A stretch of DNA of 7,450 bases from Desulfobacteraceae bacterium (GTDB taxonomy: Bacteria; Desulfobacterota; Desulfobacteria; Desulfobacterales; UBA11574), in the NCBI GenBank assembly GCA_030671225.1, contig DAOVAE010000050.1, positions 1 to 7,450 on the forward strand. The letters run 5' to 3'. The position numbers and the translations under genes were made by a program. The notes under the pieces were generated by a model. The model was not told where the DNA came from. It ran no database searches and saw nothing but the letters and a program-made list of their open reading frames with translations. Positions 1-6,639 of this stretch are shown here, in pieces. The first letter of the stretch is position 1; each line of letters begins with the position of its first letter.

Positions 1-58
1 CAGTAATTTCTTTACAGATATCATATTTTGAGGTTGTCAAGTCAAGGCCGTGTGACAT
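1..58 (-). CDS. Start of an unidentified gene, cut by the window edge
   Basis: An open frame begins with ATG at 58-56 and runs off the left edge without a stop. The 19 visible residues read MSHGLDLTTSKYDICKEIT. The ATG lies one base after the TAA of the PilZ-domain gene (TAAGATG), the tight spacing expected of co-transcribed genes. There is no strong Shine-Dalgarno; GGCTAAG is the closest purine-rich stretch, so translation may depend on coupling to the gene before it. Too little is visible to assign a family. It could also be a chance open stretch, because 19 codons without a stop is not significant. The call rests mainly on position and strand. Confidence 0.4.
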   Translation of the reverse strand, partial: MSHGLDLTTSKYDICKEIT

Positions 59-59
59 C

Positions 60-485
60 TTAGCCGCTTTGAATCATGTCTACGAGACTTTTTAAAGCCG
101 CCTCTTGAACCCGGCTTTCTATTTTGAACTTTACACCAATACCATCCTCGTGAATACGTATAATTTCGCCGTTGATTCTAAAAGGTTTCTGATTGTCCGG
201 GTACATAAAGGTCATCAAGATTGTTTGGCCTACTGAAAATGTCTGAGAAGTTTTAATGAATAAACCGCTACCGCTTAAATCTTTGATGAAGTCCCTATAA
301 TACCGATCACCCACATTATAATCTATTGCCGTTAAGAACCCTTTTCGAAAATATTTCCTTTGTTTTTTGTTTTGACGTTCCTCTAGTTCTTTCAAAAGTT
401 GCCGCAGTTCCTCATCAGACATGTCATTTAGTAATCGGAATAAATAAGCACGGACTTCATCTCTGCCAAGTTCATTATTTACCAT
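60..485 (-). CDS. Small PilZ-domain protein (141 aa), probable c-di-GMP-binding adaptor
   Basis: Residues 1-40 are a charged, probably helical segment rich in Leu, Glu and Lys (for example DEELRQLLKELEERQ). A PilZ domain follows from about residue 43 to the C-terminus. The two motifs that contact cyclic di-GMP in the PilZ family are both visible: RxxxR as RKYFR (R43, R47) and [D/N]xSxxG as DLSGSG (D69, S71, G74). The later strand GIGVKF (115-120) fits the closing part of the beta barrel. PilZ proteins of this size have no catalytic domain and usually pass c-di-GMP levels on to motility, adhesion or polysaccharide export; the target here cannot be read from the sequence. The start is supported by AAGGGG at 493-498, 7 nt before the ATG. 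It lies 115 nt downstream of comEC and 1 nt upstream of the next gene. c-di-GMP binding is inferred from the intact motifs. Confidence 0.9.
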   Translation of the reverse strand: MVNNELGRDEVRAYLFRLLNDMSDEELRQLLKELEERQNKKQRKYFRKGFLTAIDYNVGDRYYRDFIKDLSGSGLFIKTSQTFSVGQTILMTFMYPDNQKPFRINGEIIRIHEDGIGVKFKIESRVQEAALKSLVDMIQSG

Positions 486-600
486 GGGAAAACCCCTTAT
501 TTAGCTAATTTAAAGACTCGTTTTTCCAAGGCTGATAACCTGGTTTCCATTGGAGCACTATTTGGACCTGAAGACTTATAAGCGCAATAGGACCAATCTT

Positions 601-3150
601 CTACGGCCGGCGTGCAAAAAGTTCAGACTCATTGATTATTGTTGGCCTGACCTTAAGTGTTTGACCGTCTGTTGACATGGTTATGGCACCGTTAAGAGCG
701 GTGCCCAAGATACGGCATCCTTGCTCATTATATTTTTCTACAACTGATGGATGGGGGAATCCGAATCTGCTTTTCCATCCGGAGGATATGATGACGATCT
801 GGGGATCGACCTTTTCCAGGAACGCTTTAGTACTTGACGTCTTGCTACCGTGGTGCGGCGCTAAAAGAACCGTGCTCTTTAGCCTGTCCCCTGCAGTCGA
901 AACCAGTTCATATTCCGCCCTGGCCTTGATATCCCCGGGAAAAAGGAACGATTTTGATCCGAATGAAGCCTTTAGGACAAGAGAATTGTTATTTAAGTTG
1001 CGCCACCTTTCCTGTTCTCTTTTGTTAATGAAATCTACGGGTGGATAAAATATATCAAGACGAACACCGTTAATGTCGTGAATACCGGTAACACCTTTGT
1101 ACCCGGGCATATGAATTTTATTTTTTTCAATAACTTCTACAAACTTTTTATAGCCCAAAGTGTTTGCCTTTTCGTTATTCGTCCACACGTTTTTTACATT
1201 AAAATGTTTGGCAATATATATAAGTCCGTTTAAATGATCACTGTTGGGATGAGAAAGAATGAGGGTGTCAACGGTTTTGATCTTTTTTCGCCATAAAATA
1301 GGAGCAATTATTCTGGCCCCGATATCAAAAACGGAGTTATCAGAAAAGCCCCCGCCATCAAGTAAAATGTTATATCCTTTCGGCAGTTCCAGAAGGGCTG
1401 CATTGCCGTGCCCCGCATCTATCATCGTTATCCTGAAATCATCATGCCAGAACCGGTTATACAGCCAGTAACAGGCATCGGCGCTGAAAGCCAGAACAAC
1501 CAGCATAGCAACAAGTGCTGCCGATTTGTGTATAAAAACTTGTCCCGACGCTTTGTGTTCTATGCTCTGAACATTATTTTGTCCGGCGGAAGCTTCCGGC
1601 CGAATACGTTTTAAATTCAAAACTGCCCAGAACAGGACATAAAAACAGCAAATCTCAAAATAGGTCGGGGTTACGGTTTTTACAGCCGCAAATGGCAATT
1701 CAGCAACAAAGTTGACAATGCCAAGGGCCTGTGCCAGCACAAAAGTACCTGCCTTGAGACACACTAAGGATACTGAAATTGTCAATGGATATAAAAATAC
1801 GGATAGCAGACCTAAAGGGACCACCACAAAGCCGATTATGGGAACAATAATAAAATTTGAACAAAGCCCCACCAGGGAAATCTGATTGAAGTAAAACATG
1901 ACAAGGGGCAGGGTGCCGATGATGGCCAAGAAAGAAGCCATGAAAAAGTAAAACAGTTTTGTTACTGCTTTAAAACTGCTTGATTTTTTAATCCCGCTTG
2001 AATCGGATGTCCATGGGATTTGCACTCTTAAAAAACCGTATATTATTGCAAGAACAGCTGTAAATGAAAGCTGGAATGAAATTGAAAAAAGCGAAGGTGG
2101 ATGAATAATAAGGATCAGCATTGCCGCAACTGCCAGTGTATTTATTGGGTCATGTTCGCTTTCTAATAAAAAGGCCATCAGAAATACCGTAACCATAATG
2201 ACCGCCCTTTGAGTTGAAGGCGACATCCCTGAAAGCAGACCGTATATAAATACAGGAACCATAGAGAAGATTACCGCTCCCTTTTTAGTCCATGCATGCC
2301 TCAGAAAGAGCTTACTATGAGAAAGGAGCCACTTGAAAAATAAAAATGCAGCAGTCGCCACAATACCTATGTGAAGTCCCGAAATGGCCAGGAGATGACC
2401 GATCCCTGCCCGATTAAATGCTTCCCTTAAATTTTGAGAGATTGAATTTCTATCCCCGACAATAAGGGCTTTTAATACGCCTTGCTCCTTTCCAGATCCT
2501 GTCTCATCGATAAGATCAGAAATTCTGCCGCGGGCATCTTCTATAATTTGGCCGATCGATTTTCCAGAATTTTTGTTCAGCACGGTGAGCCTTTGCGCCG
2601 CAACATAGGCGGTACCCCAAACTTTCTTAAAAGCCATATATCTTTTGTAGTCAAACCCTCCAGGGTTATTGAAATTTCTGATCGATTTTATCCTGCTGAA
2701 AAAGCCAATCCGGTCTCCCCTTGCAAGTTTAAGGCCTTTTCCCGAGACGGTTACACGGATTTTTCCAGACACAGAAAAGGATTTGTTGTTTTTCCCAAGA
2801 GTCTGAATGCGCAAAATAAATTTTTCTCGATTTGAATATTTCGCAGGAAGAGTATCTATAACACCAACAATTTCCCATGGAGAAATATCTGCAAAATGGA
2901 CCACGTGATCGGGAGGGAACCTTGGATTAATCCACGATTGTATGGACAGGTATCCCAGCGCAACAAAAAGAACTATAGGTAATAAAAGAACGGTCCTTTT
3001 CTTATATATGGCATGGAAGATCAAGCAGGCAAAAACAGAAACGACAACATAAGCCGCAACGTCATAACCGGGGAAACTAGAGCCTGCGGCAATGCCCGAT
3101 ATCATCGACAATAGAAGGGGAATAGCGGGGCGGAAGTATTTATTTTTCAT
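601..3150 (-). CDS. comEC: ComEC/Rec2 family DNA-uptake channel protein (849 aa)
   Basis: This inner-membrane protein is expected to carry single-stranded DNA into the cytoplasm during natural transformation. The layout is the full three-part ComEC form. Residues 1-90 hold N-terminal membrane helices starting RPAIPLLLSMISGI, followed by a soluble OB-like region to about 195. The Competence domain spans about 225-515 and includes the hallmark HLLAISGLHIGI at 252-263 and further helices (LSGMSPSTQRA, about 306-316). A metallo-beta-lactamase-fold domain covers about 570-840, with SHPNSDHLNG (H634, D638, H639), PGD at 738-740, APHHGS at 764-769 and FPHP at 798-801. Length fits proteobacterial ComEC (about 750-850 aa), and nothing is truncated. 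The ATG directly follows the gpmI TAA with no spacer, and I see no Shine-Dalgarno, which suggests translational coupling. Whether the host is actually transformable cannot be judged: no other com or pil genes are in view. Confidence 0.95.
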   Translation of the reverse strand: MKNKYFRPAIPLLLSMISGIAAGSSFPGYDVAAYVVVSVFACLIFHAIYKKRTVLLLPIVLFVALGYLSIQSWINPRFPPDHVVHFADISPWEIVGVIDTLPAKYSNREKFILRIQTLGKNNKSFSVSGKIRVTVSGKGLKLARGDRIGFFSRIKSIRNFNNPGGFDYKRYMAFKKVWGTAYVAAQRLTVLNKNSGKSIGQIIEDARGRISDLIDETGSGKEQGVLKALIVGDRNSISQNLREAFNRAGIGHLLAISGLHIGIVATAAFLFFKWLLSHSKLFLRHAWTKKGAVIFSMVPVFIYGLLSGMSPSTQRAVIMVTVFLMAFLLESEHDPINTLAVAAMLILIIHPPSLFSISFQLSFTAVLAIIYGFLRVQIPWTSDSSGIKKSSSFKAVTKLFYFFMASFLAIIGTLPLVMFYFNQISLVGLCSNFIIVPIIGFVVVPLGLLSVFLYPLTISVSLVCLKAGTFVLAQALGIVNFVAELPFAAVKTVTPTYFEICCFYVLFWAVLNLKRIRPEASAGQNNVQSIEHKASGQVFIHKSAALVAMLVVLAFSADACYWLYNRFWHDDFRITMIDAGHGNAALLELPKGYNILLDGGGFSDNSVFDIGARIIAPILWRKKIKTVDTLILSHPNSDHLNGLIYIAKHFNVKNVWTNNEKANTLGYKKFVEVIEKNKIHMPGYKGVTGIHDINGVRLDIFYPPVDFINKREQERWRNLNNNSLVLKASFGSKSFLFPGDIKARAEYELVSTAGDRLKSTVLLAPHHGSKTSSTKAFLEKVDPQIVIISSGWKSRFGFPHPSVVEKYNEQGCRILGTALNGAITMSTDGQTLKVRPTIINESELFARRP

Positions 3151-4701
3151 TTATACGATCAGGTTCTTTGCGGTCATTTCCCCTGGTATATCCAACCCCA
3201 GAAAAAATAGAACCGTCGGCGCTATATCCGAAAGCTTGCCGCGATCGAGAAGCTGCTTGCCCCGTGAATCGCCGGCAACATAAATCAACTCAACAGGATT
3301 TAAAGTATGGCTGGTCTTGGTCATACCGGTCTGATAATCAATCATCTGTTCGGAGTTTCCATGGTCGGCAGTGATAAGGATATGCGCATCGAGTTCAAGA
3401 AGTCGGTCGACAATTTTACCAACGCACTGGTCCACGATTCCAATCGCTTTGGTCGCTGCCGCCATGTCCCCTGTATGGCCAACCATGTCACCATTGGCAA
3501 AATTGACAACAATGAACTGGTAAGGGTTGTTCCGGAGACGACTGAGGAATTCGTCGGTCACATTGTACGCCTCCATCTCCGGATGGCTGGCAAAGGTGGC
3601 CGGGTCAAAGCGGCTTGGAACATCGACCTGGTCCTCGTTCCTGTATGGCGTGGTTACCTTGCCGTTGAAAAAACTGGTTACGTGTCTGAACTTCTGTGTC
3701 TCGGCGATTCGGAGCTGCCGCAAGTCTGCATTGGAAATGACCTCACCGAGCAGATTCTCCATGCCGCCGCCTACGTCCATAGCACCAAGCATATATTCCG
3801 TAAACTCGTCCCAATAGCGTGTCAGCCCGACGAAGGTCACTGTCCGATTAGCCTTGAGTTTTCCAGGATAATTTGAATCGGCAAATGCCATGGCGAGCTG
3901 GATCGCACGGTCCTGGCGGTAATTAGTGTGCAGAATAGAATCCCCGTCCCTGATACCATTATAGCCACCAACAACATAGGGAGGAATATATTCGTCGAAC
4001 ATCTTAACACCGTCCGGAGTCTTATCCTTAGCATACGATTCCCTAACCGCGGTCTCTGCATCAGGGGACTTGCGACCCTGACAGGTTACAATGCAATGAT
4101 ATGCGGTGTCGGTAAGCCCCCAGTTCCTGGAGCGGTCCATTCCGTAATATCGGCCCATTACCGTACCGATTGTGCAACCGTCAACTTCCTCCATCACGGT
4201 TTTTAGCTTTGCTAAGTATTCCATGCAGCTACGCGGCGGGGTGTCGCGTCCGTCGAGAAAGGGATGGATGATTATGAGGCCCCGGGGATATTCTCTTCTT
4301 GCCCGGCGCATGATCTTAAAAAGATGCTCCTGATGTGCGTGTACTCCTTCGTCCTGCAGCAAACCAAAGAGGTGAAGACGGCTCTGGTTTCCTTTCCAAT
4401 TAGTCACAAGATTCTTCCACTTCTCCACCTCAAAAAGCTCTCCGGTGCGCAGCCCGTCGTCGATGCGCTTGAGTTCCTGGATAACGATCCGCCCGGCCCC
4501 CATGTTGAGGTGGCCTACTTCGGACGAACCCTGATAGCCATCAGGCAGTCCGACAGGCTCACCGGCACAATCCAGAAGGGTCCACGGATAGTTGTCTTTG
4601 TAGCGGTCGATATTAGGAGTTTTGGCTGCGAGCACAGCGTTGCCTTCTTCTTTCTCGCTATATCCCCACCCGTCACGAATTATTAGGCATACAGGTCGCA
4701 T
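3151..4701 (-). CDS. gpmI: 2,3-bisphosphoglycerate-independent phosphoglycerate mutase (516 aa)
   Basis: This cytoplasmic enzyme interconverts 3- and 2-phosphoglycerate in glycolysis and gluconeogenesis, using two metal ions (typically Mn2+) and a phosphoserine intermediate. It belongs to the alkaline phosphatase superfamily. The N-terminal metal-site motif IIRDGWG gives Asp10. The catalytic serine is Ser60 in GSSEVGHLNMGAGR. Substrate-site motifs FLDGRDTPPRS, GRYYGMDR and NYRQDRAIQ are present, and the C-terminal metal ligands lie in NGDMVGHTG and ITADHGNSEQ. The frame stays open upstream to an ATG at 4779, but I place the start at 4701: AAAGGA lies 6 nt before it (4708-4713), family similarity begins exactly there (MRPVCLIIRDGWG), and the result matches the usual length of about 510-515 aa. 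The 26 extra codons would be read almost entirely from a repeat element. The stop abuts the comEC start. Confidence 0.95.
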   Translation of the reverse strand: MRPVCLIIRDGWGYSEKEEGNAVLAAKTPNIDRYKDNYPWTLLDCAGEPVGLPDGYQGSSEVGHLNMGAGRIVIQELKRIDDGLRTGELFEVEKWKNLVTNWKGNQSRLHLFGLLQDEGVHAHQEHLFKIMRRARREYPRGLIIIHPFLDGRDTPPRSCMEYLAKLKTVMEEVDGCTIGTVMGRYYGMDRSRNWGLTDTAYHCIVTCQGRKSPDAETAVRESYAKDKTPDGVKMFDEYIPPYVVGGYNGIRDGDSILHTNYRQDRAIQLAMAFADSNYPGKLKANRTVTFVGLTRYWDEFTEYMLGAMDVGGGMENLLGEVISNADLRQLRIAETQKFRHVTSFFNGKVTTPYRNEDQVDVPSRFDPATFASHPEMEAYNVTDEFLSRLRNNPYQFIVVNFANGDMVGHTGDMAAATKAIGIVDQCVGKIVDRLLELDAHILITADHGNSEQMIDYQTGMTKTSHTLNPVELIYVAGDSRGKQLLDRGKLSDIAPTVLFFLGLDIPGEMTAKNLIV

Positions 4702-4707
4702 GGCTGT

Positions 4708-4713
4708 TCCTTT
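4708..4713 (-). promoter_or_regulatory. Ribosome binding site deciding the gpmI start
   Basis: AAAGGA on the minus strand lies 6 nt before the ATG at 4701 and supports this start over the in-frame ATG at 4779. The neighbouring inverted-repeat element ends only 4 nt upstream, at 4718. Confidence 0.75.
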
Positions 4714-4747
4714 CTTCAGAGACCTTCGAAAAACGCCCCCTTTTGTC

Positions 4748-4769
4748 TCCGCCAAAGAACTCTGGCGGA
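4748..4769. repeat. Left internal palindrome of the MITE-like element
   Basis: TCCGCCA and TGGCGGA form a 7-bp stem, then one A/C mismatch and an inner AG/CT pair around a 2-nt loop. Folded alone as RNA it makes a compact hairpin. It can also pair with the right palindrome at 4819-4842 as part of one long hairpin. Confidence 0.7.
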
Positions 4770-4818
4770 TCAGGCTCAAATTTTAATCCTCGAAATACTC
4801 AATGTATTACTGTGGTTA

Positions 4819-4842
4819 ATCCGCCAAAGTTCGGTGGCGGAT
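4819..4842. repeat. Right internal palindrome of the MITE-like element
   Basis: ATCCGCCA and TGGCGGAT form a perfect 8-bp stem around the 8-nt loop AAGTTCGG. It carries the same CCGCCAAAG core as the left palindrome, so the pair looks like a duplicated unit within the element. Confidence 0.7.
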
Positions 4843-5002
4843 CGCCTTCCTTGGCCTTGAACAATATTGAACGTTTTTCGAAGGTCTCTATCTAATAATT
4901 TTGCAGGCAAGTAAATATGGCTAAAATGCTCATATATTACATATTTTACCCAATACTTACCATTACAATCCGTTATCCACGAGTTTTTTCAGTAAAAATT
5001 TA

Positions 5003-5030
5003 ATTGTACCTGAAGCGATAATATTTTCAA
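5003..5030 (-). promoter_or_regulatory. Probable sigma-70-type promoter for gpmI
   Basis: On the minus strand TTGAAA (5030-5025) and TACAAT (5008-5003) each match the consensus -35 and -10 hexamers at 5 of 6 positions, with a 16-nt spacer. Transcription would start near 4996, giving a 5' UTR of about 295 nt that contains the whole MITE-like element. The promoter is AT-rich and lies about 110 nt past the murA stop, where a new unit would be expected to begin. It is a prediction from sequence only. Confidence 0.5.
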
Positions 5031-5037
5031 AAAGCTC

Positions 5038-5138
5038 AACGGTTACCCGATTTGTAAGCGTTCACGGTTCAGATTTGTGAGGCGAACCGACAATTTCTGA
5101 ACCCTGAACCTCTGAACCCTGAACGGTTACCCCGATTT
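5038..5138. repeat. Nested repeat cluster directly behind murA
   Basis: Three patterns overlap here. First, AACGGTTACCCGATTT (5038-5053) recurs as AACGGTTACCCCGATTT (5122-5138) with one extra C; the second copy runs into the murA stop codon. Second, a 15-bp unit, TCTGAACCCTGAACC, is repeated in tandem at 5096-5110 and 5111-5125 with one difference at the last base. Third, CGTTCACGGTTCAG (5059-5072) is the reverse complement of 5112-5125 except for one base, so the murA 3' transcript can form a 14-bp hairpin with one mismatch. The other tandem copy offers a competing arm. There is no U-tract, so it is not a classic intrinsic terminator; it may protect the mRNA 3' end or simply be a dispersed genomic repeat. 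Confidence 0.7.
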
Positions 5139-6390
5139 ATACCTTTACCCGTTTAATGGCGGCTCCCAGACGGGCAAACTTTTTTTCGATTGTTTCATAT
5201 CCGCGATCCAGATGATAGATACGATTGACTTCGGTTGTACCTTCAGCAACCAGACCTGCAAGAATCAGTGAAGCGCTGGCCCGAAGATCCGTTGCCATTA
5301 CCTGAGCACCTGACAGCGTCGGAACTCCTGTTATCATTGCGGTATTACCCGATATTTTAATATCAGCACCTATGCGTCTTAGTTCGCTGATATGGATAAA
5401 ACGATTCTCAAATATAGTTTCAGAAATAATGCTAAAACCGTTTGCAACCGACATCAGCACCATAAATTGGGCCTGCATGTCGGTAGGGAATCCTGGATAA
5501 GGCAGAGTTTTTATATCAACACTTAATATTTCATCTCCTCCCAAAACCCTTATCTGCTTACCTTCGATGGTTATCCGGGCGCCGCTAAGTCTCAATTTAT
5601 GGATAGTTGCTTTAAGGTGGTCAGGTTCACAATTTAAAAGTGTCACGTCTCCTCTGGTCAGAGCGGCCGAAATCATAAAAGTACCGGTCTCTATCCGATC
5701 AGGTATAATAGAAACCGAGACCGGATGCAGCGTCGAAACCCCTTGGATGGTAATGACCGAGGTTCCGGCACCCTCTATTTTTGAGCCCATTTTGTTCAAA
5801 ACATCAGCAAGGGCAATAACCTCAGGTTCGCGGGCCGCGTTCCGAAGTACTGTAATCCCCTTGGCCAAAACAGCCGCCATCATAAGATTTTCTGTGCCTG
5901 TTACGGTGGCAATATCCAGATATATTTCGTTTCCCTTCAGACAATCGGCGGAAGCTTCTACATAGCCGTGTTTTAATTCAATCGAAGCGCCAAGGCGTTC
6001 AAGTCCTTTTAAATGCAGATTAATTGGGCGCGCACCTATTGCGCATCCGCCCGGTAAAGATATTCTGGCTTTTTTAAGCCTTGCCACAAGTGGACCGAGG
6101 ACCAGAATCGAAGCCCGCATCTTTCTGACCAGATCATAGGGTGCTTCGTGATTGCATACGCCTCCTGCATCTATCCTAATAATATCTCCGTCTGTTTCTA
6201 TTCTGGCTCCAAGATTCGAAAGTAAAAGCTTTGTACTTTGTATGTCTTTCAGGTCCGGAACATTGGAATATGTATTCCATCCATCGGTAAGGAGTGAGGA
6301 AACAAGGATTGGAAGAGCGGCATTTTTGGCACCGCTTATCCTGACCTCTCCTTTTAGAGTGCGTCCCCCTTGAATTATGATTTTATCCAT
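5137..6390 (-). CDS. murA: UDP-N-acetylglucosamine 1-carboxyvinyltransferase (417 aa)
   Basis: MurA transfers enolpyruvate from phosphoenolpyruvate to UDP-GlcNAc, the first committed step of peptidoglycan synthesis in the cytoplasm. The protein is full length (E. coli MurA has 419 aa) with the two-domain inside-out barrel fold of EPSP-synthase relatives. Visible active-site residues are Lys22 and Asn23 in AKNAALP, Arg92 in MRASI, the catalytic Cys116 in [10 protein letters not shown] with Arg121, Asp304 in [13 protein letters not shown], and Arg396 in HLDRGYE. A cysteine at 116 is the fosfomycin-reactive form, not the aspartate variant. The ATG at 6390 follows GAGAGG (6396-6401) at 5 nt and gives the expected N-terminus ([20 protein letters not shown]). 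It stands behind a strong terminator and is not part of the respiratory operon upstream. Confidence 0.97.
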   Translation of the reverse strand: MDKIIIQGGRTLKGEVRISGAKNAALPILVSSLLTDGWNTYSNVPDLKDIQSTKLLLSNLGARIETDGDIIRIDAGGVCNHEAPYDLVRKMRASILVLGPLVARLKKARISLPGGCAIGARPINLHLKGLERLGASIELKHGYVEASADCLKGNEIYLDIATVTGTENLMMAAVLAKGITVLRNAAREPEVIALADVLNKMGSKIEGAGTSVITIQGVSTLHPVSVSIIPDRIETGTFMISAALTRGDVTLLNCEPDHLKATIHKLRLSGARITIEGKQIRVLGGDEILSVDIKTLPYPGFPTDMQAQFMVLMSVANGFSIISETIFENRFIHISELRRIGADIKISGNTAMITGVPTLSGAQVMATDLRASASLILAGLVAEGTTEVNRIYHLDRGYETIEKKFARLGAAIKRVKV

Positions 6391-6405
6391 GTAAACCTCT
6401 CATGC

Positions 6406-6451
6406 AAATAAAAAAGCGCTTCCCCGACTTCATGGCGAGGCAAGCGCTTTT
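6406..6451 (-). terminator. Rho-independent terminator ending the qrcD-like operon
   Basis: In the minus-strand RNA, AAAAGCGCUU pairs perfectly with AAGCGCUUUU (DNA 6442-6451 and 6412-6421). An inner CCUCG/CGGGG stem (one G-U pair) extends it past a single bulged G, leaving a 9-nt loop. The stem runs directly into UUUUUUAUUU (6415-6406). The result is about 15 bp with a good U-tract, a textbook intrinsic terminator. It lies 22 bp behind the stop of the small membrane protein gene. In the plus direction it would be weaker, with only UUUU after the stem. Confidence 0.9.
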
Positions 6452-6473
6452 GACCTTGGAAATTATCAGTATC

Positions 6474-6632
6474 TTAATGGTGATGTCCGCCATTCCCCTT
6501 GGATGCGTCGATGGCGGCTTTGATAATACAGTATGTCATACCAAGGCCCATGATGCCGAGTGCATACCACAACCCTCCCATGAAAACCATATGATCCAGA
6601 TCCCAGATCCATTCAAAATTAAATGGAAACAT
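6474..6632 (-). CDS. Small one-helix membrane protein (52 aa) in the qrcD-like operon
   Basis: The ATG at 6632-6630 has a perfect AGGAGG at 6640-6645 with 7-nt spacing; the frame ends with TAA at 6476-6474. The protein starts MFPFNFEWIWDLDHMVFMGG, continues with a hydrophobic stretch of about 24 residues (GGLWYALGIMGLGMTYCII, roughly residues 19-38) and ends in a short polar tail, KAAIDASKGNGGHHH. One transmembrane helix with a Trp/Phe-rich, slightly acidic N-terminal face is the likely topology. It begins 20 nt after the NrfD-family gene and ends 22 bp before a strong terminator, so it is the last gene of that operon. Small membrane subunits next to NrfD-type proteins are known in related redox complexes (for example the fourth gene of the hmc operon), which suggests a structural or assembly role. 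I do not recognise a named family. Confidence 0.85.
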   Translation of the reverse strand: MFPFNFEWIWDLDHMVFMGGLWYALGIMGLGMTYCIIKAAIDASKGNGGHHH

Positions 6633-6639
6633 AATTAAT

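Larger units (their letters stand above)
4718..4889. mobile_element. MITE-like element with 18-bp perfect terminal inverted repeats (172 bp)
   Basis: The left end AGAGACCTTCGAAAAACG (4718-4735) is an exact reverse complement of the right end (4872-4889). Inside lie two palindromes sharing the core CCGCCAAAG...TGGCGGATC, at 4748-4769 and 4819-4842. They are roughly inverted copies of each other, agreeing at 20 of 24 positions. A short AATAC/GTATT hairpin (4794-4808) sits between them. It is too short to encode a transposase, so movement would need an enzyme supplied elsewhere. I see no clear target-site duplication: the flanks are TTTCTTC on the left and ATCTAAT on the right. The perfect ends, nested symmetry and intergenic position fit a non-autonomous mobile element or a REP/BIME-like structural repeat. 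The style reminds me of multicopy repeats in Desulfobacterota genomes, but this is memory, not a search. Confidence 0.7.
4702..5136. other. Gene-free 435-bp intergenic region between murA and gpmI
   Basis: No frame here gives a credible protein. From right to left it holds a repeat cluster behind murA (5038-5138), a probable minus-strand promoter (5003-5030), an AT-rich stretch with no recognisable feature (about 4890-5002), a MITE-like inverted-repeat element (4718-4889) and the gpmI ribosome binding site. I see no rho-independent terminator with a U-tract behind murA, so some murA transcripts may continue into gpmI. Confidence 0.7.

Noticed and set aside
486..498. GGGGTTTTCCC hairpin hiding the PilZ gene's ribosome binding site
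   Set aside because: Only three G-C pairs close a four-base loop, too weak to claim regulation.
3307..3876. 189-codon plus-strand open frame inside gpmI
   Set aside because: It lies antisense to a well-conserved enzyme with all active-site motifs; no recognisable domain and no ribosome binding site were seen. The same applies to the shorter plus-strand frames within comEC, gpmI, murA and qrcD.
4702..4779. N-terminal extension of gpmI to an in-frame ATG at 4779
   Set aside because: The 26 extra codons come almost entirely from the inverted-repeat element, have no family counterpart, and a better ribosome binding site lies before the ATG at 4701.
4920..4975. Second possible minus-strand promoter or a 13-codon leader peptide in the AT-rich stretch
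   Set aside because: TTGTAA and TAAAAT-like hexamers occur but with a 14-nt spacer, and the short frame has no ribosome binding site; AT-rich sequence gives such matches by chance.
5059..5125. Intrinsic terminator for murA
   Set aside because: The hairpin is good but no run of U follows either arm in the direction of transcription, so I list it only as a repeat/hairpin.
5038..5138. CRISPR-like or phage attachment repeats
   Set aside because: The units are adjacent or differently spaced, there are no uniform spacers, and no cas, integrase or tRNA gene is nearby.
6402..6638. 78-codon plus-strand frame between murA and the qrcD-like gene
   Set aside because: It spans the terminator hairpin and the antisense of the 52-aa gene. 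The minus-strand frame has a perfect Shine-Dalgarno and a membrane-protein composition; this one has neither.
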